This document shows, piece after piece, positions 17,419 to 26,801 of a stretch of 64,000 bases of DNA. The number at the start of each line of letters is the position of its first letter. Position 1 is the first letter of the stretch. The notes below the pieces were generated by a model, which did not search any database, was not told where the DNA came from, and was given only the letters and a program-made list of their open reading frames with translations. Origin of the DNA: Flavobacterium sp. Root186 (GTDB taxonomy: Bacteria; Bacteroidota; Bacteroidia; Flavobacteriales; Flavobacteriaceae); contig NZ_LMHW01000015.1 of NCBI RefSeq assembly GCF_001428525.1, forward strand, positions 62,352 to 126,351, read 5' to 3'. Made by a program: the position numbers and the translations under genes.

Positions 17419-19590
17419 ATGAATACAAGTAAAATTACTGTAGTACTTTTATTTATAGTTGCATCGGTTTTTGGGCAGCAAAAAATAACGGTCGAAAACA
17501 TTTATGGTGGCGCATTTCGGGCAAAAGGAATGGACGAATTGCAATCTTTAAAAAACACAAATCAATATACGGTCTTAAATGTTGATCAGACCAGCAGAAC
17601 AATGCAGATCGATTTATATGATTTTGCAACCTTAAAAAAAGTATCGAACCTTGTTGATACTAAAAACCACAAAGAACTTCAAGACGGAATTGACAGCTAT
17701 ACCTTCGATGCTTCAGAAAAAAAGATTTTAATTGCTTGTAATTCTAATCAAATCTTCCGCCACTCTTTTACAGCAGATTATTTTTTATACGATATCGCTT
17801 CAAAATCACTAACTAAACTTTTCGATTTTCAAATTCAAGAGCCAACTTTTTCTCCAGATGGAACTAAGATTGCTTATGCTAGAGAAAACAATTTATATGT
17901 TTACGATGTAGCTTCAAAAAAATCAACAGCGGTTACTACTGATGGAAAGAAAAATGCAGTCATTAATGGTATTACGGACTGGGTTTACGAGGAAGAATTT
18001 GCTTTTGTTCGCGCATTCGACTGGAGTAAAGACAGTAAAAAATTAGCTTATATTCGTTTTGACGAGAGCCAGGTTCCTGAGTTTTCAATGTCGATCTTCA
18101 AAAAAGATTTATATCCAACTATCGAAACGTTTAAATATCCTAAAGCCGGAGAAAAAAACTCTTTAGTTTCACTACATATATATGATGCGGCAGGAAATAC
18201 TTCTAAAAAAGTTGATTTAGGCAATTATAATGATTTCTACATTGCAAGAATGCAATGGACAAATGATAACAATACATTATCTGCTCAGGTTTTAAACCGT
18301 CACCAGGATAATCTTGATTTGTTATTTGTTGACGGAACAACGGCTGCTGCAAAAGTAGTTTTGAATGAAAAAGACAAAGCTTATGTAGATGTTACAGATA
18401 ATTTGACTTTCTTAAAAGATAACAGCTTTATCTGGACAAGCGAAAAAGACGGTTTCAATCATATTTATGTTTATGATAAAACCGGAAAACTTAAAAATCA
18501 GGTTACAAAAGGAAACTGGGAAGTTGTTTCTTACTACGGTTTCGACGAAAAAACAAAAACTATTTTCTACCAGTCTACAGAAAATGGTTCTATCAACAGA
18601 GATATTTACAGAATTGGTTTAGACGGAAAAAATAAAACCCGTTTAACTACAAAAGTGGGAACAAGCGCGGCAACTTTCAGCCCGAATTTTCAATATTTTA
18701 TTACCACTTTTTCAAGTAATTTAGTGCCGACAACGTATACTTTAAACGAGGCTAAAACAGGAAAAGAAATTCAGGTTATCGAAAACAATCAGGCTCTTGC
18801 TGATAAGTTAAAAGCGTATAACCTTCCTGCAAAAGAATTCTTCGTTTTAAAAACTGCGAAAGGAAACGAATTGAATGCATGGATTTTAAAACCAAAAGAT
18901 TTTGATCCTTCAAAAAAATATCCTGTTTTCATGTACCAATATTCTGGTCCGGGATCACAGCAGGTAAACAACGATTGGAACAACAATGATGACTATTGGT
19001 TTTTATCTCTTACACAGCAAGGTTACATCGTAGCTTGTGTTGACGGAAGAGGAACTGGTTTTAAAGGTGCTGATTTCAAAAAAGTAACGCAAAAAGAGTT
19101 AGGGAAATACGAAGTTGAAGATCAAATTGATGCTGCAAAAGTAATTGGAGCATACCCATATGTTGATGCTTCAAGAATTGGAATTTTCGGATGGAGTTAT
19201 GGAGGTTTTATGTCTTCGAATTGTATCTTCCAGGGGAATGATGTATTTAAAATGGCAATTGCTGTTGCTCCGGTTACAAACTGGAGATTTTATGACAGCG
19301 TTTATACAGAAAGATACATGCAGACGCCTGAGGAAAATGCAAGCGGATACGATAAAAACTCTCCTATAAATCATGTTGATAAATTAAAAGGTAAATTTTT
19401 ATTGATTCACGGTTCTGGTGATGATAACGTTCATGTGCAAAATTCAATGCAAATGATGGAAGCATTAATTCAGGCTAATAAGCAATTTGAATCTCAAATA
19501 TATCCAGATAAAAACCACGGTATTTATGGCGGAAAAACAAGAATTCAGTTGTATAACAAAATGACTAATTTTATCAAAGAAAACTTATAA
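17419..19590 (+). CDS. Dipeptidyl peptidase IV (S9 family)
   Basis: 723-aa secreted (periplasmic) serine peptidase that removes X-Pro or X-Ala dipeptides from peptide N-termini. Signal peptide about 1-19 (VASVFGQ). N-terminal eight-blade propeller domain (about 40-470) with the substrate-anchoring DWVYEEEF motif (Glu191-193). C-terminal alpha/beta hydrolase with catalytic Ser593 in GWSYGG, Asp668 in HGSGDDNVH and His700 in DKNHG. It is followed after 35 bases by two peptide transporters, which suggests joint peptide scavenging: cleave in the periplasm, then import the dipeptides. Confidence 0.95.
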   Translation: MNTSKITVVLLFIVASVFGQQKITVENIYGGAFRAKGMDELQSLKNTNQYTVLNVDQTSRTMQIDLYDFATLKKVSNLVDTKNHKELQDGIDSYTFDASEKKILIACNSNQIFRHSFTADYFLYDIASKSLTKLFDFQIQEPTFSPDGTKIAYARENNLYVYDVASKKSTAVTTDGKKNAVINGITDWVYEEEFAFVRAFDWSKDSKKLAYIRFDESQVPEFSMSIFKKDLYPTIETFKYPKAGEKNSLVSLHIYDAAGNTSKKVDLGNYNDFYIARMQWTNDNNTLSAQVLNRHQDNLDLLFVDGTTAAAKVVLNEKDKAYVDVTDNLTFLKDNSFIWTSEKDGFNHIYVYDKTGKLKNQVTKGNWEVVSYYGFDEKTKTIFYQSTENGSINRDIYRIGLDGKNKTRLTTKVGTSAATFSPNFQYFITTFSSNLVPTTYTLNEAKTGKEIQVIENNQALADKLKAYNLPAKEFFVLKTAKGNELNAWILKPKDFDPSKKYPVFMYQYSGPGSQQVNNDWNNNDDYWFLSLTQQGYIVACVDGRGTGFKGADFKKVTQKELGKYEVEDQIDAAKVIGAYPYVDASRIGIFGWSYGGFMSSNCIFQGNDVFKMAIAVAPVTNWRFYDSVYTERYMQTPEENASGYDKNSPINHVDKLKGKFLLIHGSGDDNVHVQNSMQMMEALIQANKQFESQIYPDKNHGIYGGKTRIQLYNKMTNFIKENL

Positions 19591-19625
19591 TAGAACTTTA
19601 TCAATTTAAATAAATAGTGAATAGT

Positions 19626-21302
19626 ATGAAAGAAACTCAAGTAAAAACTGCGCATCCAAAAGGACTTTGGGTATTGTTTGGAACGGAGATGTGGGAGAGA
19701 TTCAATTTTTATGGAATGCGAGCTTTATTAACTTTATTTCTTGTGAATTCATTATTAATGAAGGAAGAAGAAGCGTCTTTAATTTATGGAGGTTTCCTTG
19801 GACTTTGTTACTTAACTCCAATGTTAGGAGGTTTTATTGCCGACCGTTTTTTAGGAAACAGAAATTGTATTCTTTTAGGAGGATTATTAATGGCAATTGG
19901 TCAAATGTTATTATTTACCAGCGGAAGTGTTTTTGAATCTAATTTAGAAATGGCAAAAGCTATTATGTACTGCGGATTAGGTGTAATTGTTTTTGGTAAC
20001 GGATTCTTTAAACCAAACATTTCTAGTATGGTGGGAAGTTTATATCCAAAACAGGAAAAAACTAAACTGGATACAGCTTTTACAATTTTCTACATGGGAA
20101 TTAATATTGGTGCTTTCTTAGGTCAGTCTATTTGCCCTTTATTAGGAGACGTAAAGGATGCAGGAGGAATTAGAGATATTCATGCTTTTAGATGGGGATT
20201 CATGGCGGCTTCTGGCGCAATGCTTATCGGAACTATTCTTTTTTACTTTTTGAAAAATAAATATGTGGTTTCTCCGGAAGGAAGACCATTAGGAGGTTTG
20301 CCTTCTAAAAATGTTGCAGAAGATTTTGAAGAAGGAGAAGCTCAAAAAGCTAATTTTTCTAACAAAGCCTTGGTTTTTGCAGGGCTTGCATTTATTGCCT
20401 TAGGGTTCTTTTTTCATTATGTTGTAGGTCAAAATTTAATTTACACTTTGATTTATTCAAGTGGATTGGCTTTAGCCGGATTAATTATTTCGGATACTTC
20501 TTTAACTAAAATTGAAAGAGACAGAATTATTGTAATTTACATTGTTTCGTTCTTTATTATTTTCTTCTGGGCGGCGTTTGAGCAAGCAGGTTCTTCATTA
20601 ACTTTTATTGCAGATAATCAAACCGACAGACATTTCTTTGGCTACCTAATGCCGCCATCAATGGTTCAAATTTTTAATGGACTTTTTGTTGTTGTAATGG
20701 CAGTTCCTTTTAGTATTCTGTGGGATACTTTAAGAGCAAAAGACAAAGAACCAATTTCACCAGTAAAATTAGCAGCCGGATTAGTAATTATTTCAATTAG
20801 TTTCTTCATGATTGCGACTCAGGTTTCATTCATTGGAACTTCAGGATTGTTGCTTGTAAAATGGTTAATCTTATTATATTTCTTAAATACATGTGCAGAG
20901 TTATGTTTATCTCCAATTGGTTTGTCATTGGTTGGTAAATTATCTCCAAAACGTTTTGCGTCACTATTATACGGAGTGTTTTTCTTATCAAACGCATCAG
21001 GTTACGCATTAGGAGGAACTTTAGGTTCAATCCTTCCTGCAACTGGTGATAAATTTGCAAAAGCAAAAGAATTAGGAATTGATCTTCAGGCTGTCCTGGA
21101 TAAAAAAATTACGCCAACTGCAGAACAATTAGCATTATTAGATAAACATCAAATTAGTGATCACAATCCTATTTTCGTCGGATTTGAAATTCATAATTTA
21201 TATGAGTTTTTTATGGTATTTGTTGTTCTTACGGGTATCGCTGCAATTATATTATTTGCTTTGACTCCATTGTTGAAAAAAATGATGCACGGTGTTAGAT
21301 AA
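19626..21302 (+). CDS. POT/PTR family proton-dependent oligopeptide transporter
   Basis: 558-aa inner-membrane symporter. Opens with the POT signature GTEMWERFNFYGMRALLTLFL (ExxER proton site), followed by FADRFLG-type loop (GGFIADRFLGNRN), and the PTR2 signature FYMGINIGAFLGQ. It has about 14 hydrophobic segments and a cytoplasmic loop near 220-250. The ATG at 19626 is chosen over the GTG at 19617. Located between DPP IV and a second POT gene. Confidence 0.92.
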   Translation: MKETQVKTAHPKGLWVLFGTEMWERFNFYGMRALLTLFLVNSLLMKEEEASLIYGGFLGLCYLTPMLGGFIADRFLGNRNCILLGGLLMAIGQMLLFTSGSVFESNLEMAKAIMYCGLGVIVFGNGFFKPNISSMVGSLYPKQEKTKLDTAFTIFYMGINIGAFLGQSICPLLGDVKDAGGIRDIHAFRWGFMAASGAMLIGTILFYFLKNKYVVSPEGRPLGGLPSKNVAEDFEEGEAQKANFSNKALVFAGLAFIALGFFFHYVVGQNLIYTLIYSSGLALAGLIISDTSLTKIERDRIIVIYIVSFFIIFFWAAFEQAGSSLTFIADNQTDRHFFGYLMPPSMVQIFNGLFVVVMAVPFSILWDTLRAKDKEPISPVKLAAGLVIISISFFMIATQVSFIGTSGLLLVKWLILLYFLNTCAELCLSPIGLSLVGKLSPKRFASLLYGVFFLSNASGYALGGTLGSILPATGDKFAKAKELGIDLQAVLDKKITPTAEQLALLDKHQISDHNPIFVGFEIHNLYEFFMVFVVLTGIAAIILFALTPLLKKMMHGVR

Positions 21303-21303
21303 G

Positions 21304-22788
21304 ATGGAAAAAGAAATTACTTTAGAACAGATTCAAAATTTTAAAGGCAAGTACCCAAAACAATTATGGTACTTGTTTTTAGTTGAAATGTGGGAACGTT
21401 TTTGTTTCTACGGAATGAGAGGGGTTTTAGCTTTTTTTATGGTAGACCAGTTAGGTTTATTGGAAGGGAAAGCAAATTTACAATACGGAGCAATTCAGGC
21501 TTTTGTTTATGCATTTACTTTTATTGGAGGTATTTTTGCAGATAAAATTCTAGGATTTAAAAAATCACTTCTTTTTGGAGGAATCGTAATGATTTTGGGG
21601 AATTTGCTGATTGCAGCTTCTCCGCATGATTTCTTTTATTACGGAATAACACTTTCTATTATTGGAACAGGTTTTTTTAAGCCAAACGTATCTTCAATGG
21701 TAGGGGAATTATATCATGAAAATGACGGACGCCGTGACGCAGGTTACGGGTTATTTTACGCGGGAATTAATATTGGAGGAATGCTTGGTGGTGCAATTCC
21801 TATTTACTTAGGAAAGAACTATTCATGGAGCCTTTGTTTTCTTTCAGCAGCAATCGTTATGATTATTGGCGTTGTGACTTTTCTTTTAACTAAAAAACAT
21901 TTAGCGCCAATTGGAAATTCTCCGTTAGAAAATCACACACCTAAAAAACGTAATCTATATGAAATAGCGGTTTATGTAGGTTCTTTTATTGTAATTCCAT
22001 TGGTGTATATAATGGTTATCAATTCTGATTTTACAGAGTATTTCATGTATACAATTGGAGCTGCGGCGATAGGATATTTTTTGTTTGAGTTAATACAAAT
22101 AAAAGACTCAAAACAACAGCGTAAACTTTTGGCAGCATTTGTGTTTATTTTTGGATACTTCATGTTTATGGCTATTTCAGAGCAATCTGGAGGATCTTTG
22201 TCGTTATTTGCAAAAGATAATTTATCGAACAAATTGTTGTTTTTTAATATTGATCCAAATGTGGTAAACAATAGTATAAATTCACTTTATGTTATTATTT
22301 TCAGTCCTTTGGTTGGGTTGTTATGGATATTTATGTTCAAGCGAAAAATTGAGCCTAATACAGTTATTAAATTTGGGTTGTCATTTATTTTGCTGGCTGC
22401 AGGATTCTTTATTTTTTACAGCGCCAGATTTTTTGTAGCTGCAGACGGATTAAGTTCTCTGGATGTATTTGCTTTAGGATATCTTTTGTATACTCTTGGA
22501 GAATTATGTATTGGACCGATCGGAATGTCGGTAATTACGAAATTATCACCTAAAAGACTATTTGGAATGATGATGGGACTATGGTTCCTTTCAAGTGCAT
22601 TTGGACAATTTGCTGCCGGAAAATTAGGAGCTGAAATGTCTGATGCAAATACGGGTACAACCTTAATGTCTAAACTTATTGCTTATACAGATGGATATTA
22701 TCAATTAGCAGTATATTCGCTTATTGCGGGTATTGCACTAATTGTTTTAACTCCATTAATTAGAAAACTAATGCAAGAAGTAAAATAA
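21304..22788 (+). CDS. Second POT/PTR family oligopeptide transporter
   Basis: 494 aa, starting one base after the stop of the first POT gene, so co-transcribed. Same signatures: VEMWERFCFYGMRGVLAFFM, GGIFADKILGFK, FYAGINIGGMLG, and late LGELCIGPIGMSVITKLSPKRLFG. It is a diverged paralogue of the upstream transporter, about 65 residues shorter because of shorter loops. The pair may differ in peptide specificity. Confidence 0.92.
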   Translation: MEKEITLEQIQNFKGKYPKQLWYLFLVEMWERFCFYGMRGVLAFFMVDQLGLLEGKANLQYGAIQAFVYAFTFIGGIFADKILGFKKSLLFGGIVMILGNLLIAASPHDFFYYGITLSIIGTGFFKPNVSSMVGELYHENDGRRDAGYGLFYAGINIGGMLGGAIPIYLGKNYSWSLCFLSAAIVMIIGVVTFLLTKKHLAPIGNSPLENHTPKKRNLYEIAVYVGSFIVIPLVYIMVINSDFTEYFMYTIGAAAIGYFLFELIQIKDSKQQRKLLAAFVFIFGYFMFMAISEQSGGSLSLFAKDNLSNKLLFFNIDPNVVNNSINSLYVIIFSPLVGLLWIFMFKRKIEPNTVIKFGLSFILLAAGFFIFYSARFFVAADGLSSLDVFALGYLLYTLGELCIGPIGMSVITKLSPKRLFGMMMGLWFLSSAFGQFAAGKLGAEMSDANTGTTLMSKLIAYTDGYYQLAVYSLIAGIALIVLTPLIRKLMQEVK

Positions 22789-22840
22789 ATAGATGTTTTT
22801 TAATTCATTTTTTGTTTAAATTTGCGAAAAATAATACGTT

Positions 22841-23308
22841 ATGAAAAGAATATTATTAACAGCCTTTTTTATAGTTGGAGCATTTGCTAGTCAGGCTCAG
22901 GAACTAAAATGGTATACTGATGTTAAAGAAGCAATCACGGTAAGTAATAAGGAACAAAAACCTATGTTGATGTTCTTTACAGGGAGTGATTGGTGCGGAT
23001 GGTGTATTCGTTTACAAAACGAAGTTTTAAAAACTGCAGAATTTAAAAAATGGGCCGCTGATAATGTTGTTTTAGTTGAATTGGATTATCCAAGAAGCGT
23101 TCCTCAGACTCCGGAGATTAAAAGTCAAAATAATGAATTGCAGCAGGCTTTTGGAATTCAGGGATTTCCAACAGTATATTTTACAAGTGCACAAACAAAA
23201 GATGGGAAAGTTAATTTTACAGGTCTTGGTAAAACAGGATATGTTGCCGGAGGACCATCGGCTTGGTTAACGGTTGCAGAAGGAATTGTTCATCCTAAAA
23301 AGTCTTAG
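22841..23308 (+). CDS. Periplasmic thioredoxin-family protein with CGWC active site
   Basis: 155 aa. Signal peptide about 1-19 (ASQAQ). Thioredoxin-like domain with the redox site DWCGWC (Cys52, Cys55) and the cis-proline loop GFPTV. The protein is of the DUF255/DsbD-gamma-like small thioredoxin kind, expected to reduce or isomerise disulfides in the periplasm. A TAAATTTG box at 22817-22824 precedes it. It is the intact relative of the two Cys-less genes that follow at 23534 and 24254 (shared AITVSNKEQKPML-type block). Confidence 0.9.
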   Translation: MKRILLTAFFIVGAFASQAQELKWYTDVKEAITVSNKEQKPMLMFFTGSDWCGWCIRLQNEVLKTAEFKKWAADNVVLVELDYPRSVPQTPEIKSQNNELQQAFGIQGFPTVYFTSAQTKDGKVNFTGLGKTGYVAGGPSAWLTVAEGIVHPKKS

Positions 23309-23340
23309 AGAATTTAATTTTATATCAAGATTATATATAA

Positions 23341-23372
23341 AACTCCTTACATTAATGTAAGGAGTTTTTTTG
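23341..23372 (+). terminator. Intrinsic terminator after the thioredoxin gene
   Basis: Perfect 26-base palindrome AACTCCTTACATT / AATGTAAGGAGTT followed by a T run. Confidence 0.9.
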
Positions 23373-23471
23373 TTTAGTAGGAAAAAATTTTCATTTGTTA
23401 AGCTTAAATTATTATTTCAATATTTATTTATAAATAAAAAAACATATAATGTAATTTTTGATCTAATTAAA

Positions 23472-23502
23472 TTTGGATAATTAAAATATTGTGTTAATTT
23501 CG
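23472..23502 (+). promoter_or_regulatory. Promoter of the first Cys-less thioredoxin-like gene
   Basis: TTTG (23472-23475), 19-base spacer, TAATTTCG (23495-23502). The same TTG-19-TAATTT arrangement recurs before the paralogue at 24254, showing the promoter was duplicated with the gene. Confidence 0.6.
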
Positions 23503-23533
23503 TCATGCTATACTAACCAAAACCAATATAATT

Positions 23534-23986
23534 ATGACTAAAAAATTACTTATCCTACTGTTTTTTTTAGGTTCATTTTTCTTGCATGCACAAACTCTTG
23601 CCTGGCGAACAAATATGACTGATGCGATTGCAATTAGTAATGAAGAAAGAAAACCAATGTTAATTTTATTCACTGCCTCAGGTGTACCAGAAAATCTTCA
23701 GAACGAAGTATTTAAAACCCCAGACTTTGCAGTTTGGTCGCGTGATAATGTAATTCTAGTAAAATTAGATTTATCAGACGCTACAGCTTCAGATGGAGAT
23801 AAAGAACAAAACATTAAATTAAAAAATGCTTTTGGAGTTGATGATTTACCGCAGGTATGTTATGCAATGGCTTCAATAAGAAAAAATAAAACAACTTTTA
23901 GTGCTCTTGGTAAAATTGCATACAAACCGGGAGGCGCAAAAGCATGGATTGCAGAATCAAATAATATTCTGCATCCGAGTGAGTAA
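23534..23986 (+). CDS. Secreted thioredoxin-fold protein lacking the CxxC site (copy 1)
   Basis: 150 aa with signal peptide (1-19, FFLHAQ). Aligns by eye along its length with the CGWC thioredoxin at 22841 (LAWRTNMTDAIAISNEERKPMLILFT versus LKWYTDVKEAITVSNKEQKPMLMFFT; shared LQNEV). The segment holding the CGWC is replaced by SGVPEN, three residues shorter, so no redox pair remains. The cis-proline is kept in DLPQVCYA, and its only cysteine in the mature part lies two residues after that proline. A redox-inactive binding or chaperone role is possible; the function is unknown. Confidence 0.82.
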   Translation: MTKKLLILLFFLGSFFLHAQTLAWRTNMTDAIAISNEERKPMLILFTASGVPENLQNEVFKTPDFAVWSRDNVILVKLDLSDATASDGDKEQNIKLKNAFGVDDLPQVCYAMASIRKNKTTFSALGKIAYKPGGAKAWIAESNNILHPSE

Positions 23987-24020
23987 TAATTTAAATTAAG
24001 TTTCTTAGTTTAATTTGTAG

Positions 24021-24059
24021 AATCCCTTTTCAATTATGTTGAAAAGGGATATTTTTTTT
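24021..24059 (+). terminator. Intrinsic terminator after thioredoxin-like copy 1
   Basis: Stem ATCCCTTTTCAA / TTGAAAAGGGAT followed by T8. Similar in sequence to the terminator of copy 2 at 24726. Confidence 0.88.
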
Positions 24060-24193
24060 AAAACAAGCTAAAATGTAAATTGTACATTTAATATTTTAAG
24101 ACTATAAATTTTTCGTTTTTTTCAAATAAATAATCTTAAATAATTAAATTCATTTTAATGCACTTTTTTTGTAACTATTTGTTTTAATGGAGA

Positions 24194-24223
24194 TTGTTGG
24201 CAACAGGTTTTGTGTTAATTTAG
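24194..24223 (+). promoter_or_regulatory. Promoter of the second Cys-less thioredoxin-like gene
   Basis: TTG (24194-24196), 19-base spacer, TAATTTAG (24216-24223). The surrounding sequence (TTGTGTTAATTT, then AACCA...AAACCAATA before the start) resembles the region before copy 1. Confidence 0.5.
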
Positions 24224-24253
24224 TTTTATTAACCAGCCAAAAACCAATAAACT

Positions 24254-24703
24254 ATGACCCGAAAACTACTTATCCTGCTATTTTTTTTAGTAACATGTTT
24301 AGCTGAATCGCAAAATTTAGAATGGAAAACTAATGTGGTTGATGCCATTACCTTAAGTAATGAAGAAAGAAAACCATTATTGATTTTTTTTACTGCTGCT
24401 AATGCTCCAGAGGATTTACAAAATGAAGTTTTTAAAACACTGGAATTTGAAAAATGGTCCCGAAGGAACGTTATTTTATTAAAGTTGGACTTGTCTGATG
24501 CAGCAGTGTCAAGTGAAGTAAAAGACCAGAACATTAAACTAAAAAATGCCTTTGGAGTTGCTAACCTGCCAGAGGTTTGTTATACGACCGGTTCCATTAG
24601 AAATGGTAAAACTGCTTTTAATTTATTAGGGAGGCTTCCGTATAGTTCAAATGGGGTGAAAGCTTTTATTTCAGACTCAAATTTGATTTTAAATCCAGAA
24701 TAA
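24254..24703 (+). CDS. Secreted thioredoxin-fold protein lacking the CxxC site (copy 2)
   Basis: 149 aa, tandem paralogue of copy 1, starting exactly 720 bases after it. Signal peptide (1-19, CLAESQ). Shared blocks: KLLILLFFL, SNEERKPLLIFFTA, LQNEVFKT, RNVILLKLDLSDAA, QNIKLKNAFGV. The active-site region is NAPED instead of CGWC. The cis-proline (NLPEV) and the following Cys (EVCYTTG) are conserved, as in copy 1. The two copies have diverged clearly at protein level but are open and intact, which argues they are kept by selection. Confidence 0.82.
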   Translation: MTRKLLILLFFLVTCLAESQNLEWKTNVVDAITLSNEERKPLLIFFTAANAPEDLQNEVFKTLEFEKWSRRNVILLKLDLSDAAVSSEVKDQNIKLKNAFGVANLPEVCYTTGSIRNGKTAFNLLGRLPYSSNGVKAFISDSNLILNPE

Positions 24704-24708
24704 AAAGA

Positions 24709-26745
24709 TTAGTTTAATCTATAAAATCCCTTTTCGGCAGTGGCATGAAAAGGGATGTTTTTTTTCTCGCAGCTCAATTTCCATATTTTTTGAATTGCAT
24801 ATGCATTTGTACCATCTGCAATAATAATTTCGGGATGTAATTCGATTAAAACCCTATCTATATTTATTTTAGGAGACTGTGTCAAAATCACAATATCAGG
24901 CTGAATTTTATTTTCATAAACTCCAGTACTGTCAATTATCGAGATTTTCTTTCCGTTAAAAAATAAGACATTCCTGATTTGCTGCGATTCATTTAAAAAA
25001 CTAAAATTGCCAACTAAATAAGAATTCACAGCATTGTTTTTTGAGCTTTTGTCTCCAGTTGTATCGCTTGTAAAAAGTGTGATATTGCTGCCGAATCTTT
25101 TCGAAATTAACGTATTCTTCTTGATATTATAAACAATTAACTCTTTTTGATCTGCAGTTTCTTTTTTAGTGTAAATGAAAGAAAGCTGTAATAGAATTAC
25201 AGACATAAATACAACATTAAGTTTTATATAACTAGGTTTCTTTGACCAAATTATCGCACTGATTATTACTAGATAAAGTGTAATTAAATAATAAAAATTG
25301 AAACTGATATCCTGAATAACAAAAGATTCAAAAGATGCTACGTAATGGATCATTTGATTTAAAATGAAAATGCTTTTTTCAAAAAGATAAACAAGTATTT
25401 CTGGCGGATTTTTAAAGATTGCAAAAATCATGACGATTATTCCGGCAATCATGGTAAAAGATAAAACGGGAAGAATTATAATATTGGTAACAAAAAATAA
25501 CCCCGGAAATTGATGAAAATAATAAAGGCACAAAGGTAAAGTGCCAATTTGTGCTGCAAATGAAACCGTTAAAGCATCCCAGATATAAACTGAGATTTTG
25601 TTTTTTGGAGACCAGATTTTTTTTAATATCGGCTGAAGCCAAACTAGAAAAAACAATGCTAAATAACTTAGCTGAAAACCAACATCAAACAAGAAATAAG
25701 GTTCAAAAAGTAAGATCAATAAAATAGAAACTAATAAAGTATGGTATATGTTTCCGCTTCTGCGAAGATGATTGCCAATGGCTACAAAAGAAAACATTAC
25801 AACCGAACGCAAAACAGAAGGAGATAAACCTGATATAACAGCAAAGCCTGCCAGCGAAATTAAAATAGAAACCAATTTAATTGCTGAGCCTTTTCGTGTA
25901 TTAGGAATTGGTTTTAAAATAAACATTATAAAGAGCATTATAAAGCCAACATGCAGTCCTGAAACCGAAAGAACATGCGTCGCTCCGGAATATTGATAAT
26001 CCTTTATAATATCTGATGAAATTTCCTGCTGCTGTCCTAAAATAAGAGCCAGTGCTACATTCATTTCATCTTTACTAAAATTAGCACTTTCAAGATTTTT
26101 TAGAATAGTGGCATGAAGTCGGCCTGAATAATACCAAATATCTTTTTTGAGTGTTTGGCTAATCTTAATTTCTGATTTTTTGCAATAAACTTGTGCATAA
26201 ATTTGTTTGTCTGCCAAGTATTTAGCGTAGTCAAATTGATTGGGGTTTTTACTCGAAGATGTTCTTTGTAAAATGGTTTTTACTCTAATTATATTTCCAA
26301 TTATCAATGCATTTGGAGTACTGTCTTTTTGAACATTGACAATAATTCTGCCTGAATAAACCTTACTGTCTATAGTATTTACAACTCCAATATAACGATC
26401 GTTATAATCATTGCTTTTAAGTTTTTCCCGTAATGTAAAAGTTATAAAATGAGGCTTCTCAAAAGCTGTTTCTGAATGCGTATAATTTGATTTATCAAAA
26501 GTATCAGTATGGAAAAGTAAAACACAGATTCCAGTTGAAAATGAAATAAAATAACTGCAAATTCCAAAGAAAAGGTTTGTCTTTTTGTTTTTCTTCGAAA
26601 GAAAAAAACTAATGCAAAATAGGAGAGAACAAATTTCAAGAGAAATAAATGAAATTTGAATCGAAGGCTGGCAATTATAAGAAACTAAAATTCCAAAAAG
26701 AAAACAGATCGTAATTTTAATTAAAGGAAAATCTAATACTTTCAT
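24709..26745 (-). CDS. comEC: ComEC/Rec2-family DNA uptake channel protein
   Basis: 678-aa inner-membrane protein. N-terminal membrane segments and a DUF4131-like OB region (about 30-190) precede the competence domain (about 215-490) with the signature GATHVLSVSGLHVGFIM and SGLSPSVLRSVVMFS. In transformable bacteria ComEC forms the channel for single-stranded DNA. The C-terminal soluble part (about 520-678) resembles a shortened metallo-beta-lactamase-like domain, but I see no HxHxDH metal motif, so a nuclease activity is unlikely. Its last codons overlap the terminator of the convergent gene. Followed by the NlpC/P60 gene's cluster upstream on the same strand. Confidence 0.88.
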   Translation of the reverse strand: MKVLDFPLIKITICFLFGILVSYNCQPSIQISFISLEICSLLFCISFFLSKKNKKTNLFFGICSYFISFSTGICVLLFHTDTFDKSNYTHSETAFEKPHFITFTLREKLKSNDYNDRYIGVVNTIDSKVYSGRIIVNVQKDSTPNALIIGNIIRVKTILQRTSSSKNPNQFDYAKYLADKQIYAQVYCKKSEIKISQTLKKDIWYYSGRLHATILKNLESANFSKDEMNVALALILGQQQEISSDIIKDYQYSGATHVLSVSGLHVGFIMLFIMFILKPIPNTRKGSAIKLVSILISLAGFAVISGLSPSVLRSVVMFSFVAIGNHLRRSGNIYHTLLVSILLILLFEPYFLFDVGFQLSYLALFFLVWLQPILKKIWSPKNKISVYIWDALTVSFAAQIGTLPLCLYYFHQFPGLFFVTNIIILPVLSFTMIAGIIVMIFAIFKNPPEILVYLFEKSIFILNQMIHYVASFESFVIQDISFNFYYLITLYLVIISAIIWSKKPSYIKLNVVFMSVILLQLSFIYTKKETADQKELIVYNIKKNTLISKRFGSNITLFTSDTTGDKSSKNNAVNSYLVGNFSFLNESQQIRNVLFFNGKKISIIDSTGVYENKIQPDIVILTQSPKINIDRVLIELHPEIIIADGTNAYAIQKIWKLSCEKKNIPFHATAEKGFYRLN
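24726..24765 (+). terminator. Terminator of copy 2, embedded in the comEC 3' coding end
   Basis: Stem ATCCCTTTTC / GAAAAGGGAT (24726-24735, 24747-24756) plus T8. It begins 23 bases after the copy 2 stop and lies within the last 20 codons of the convergent comEC gene. Confidence 0.8.
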
Positions 26746-26801
26746 GGTTTAAAAGTATTAAAATTTTGTAAGAAAATAAATATATTTTTATAGAATTGTA
26801 T

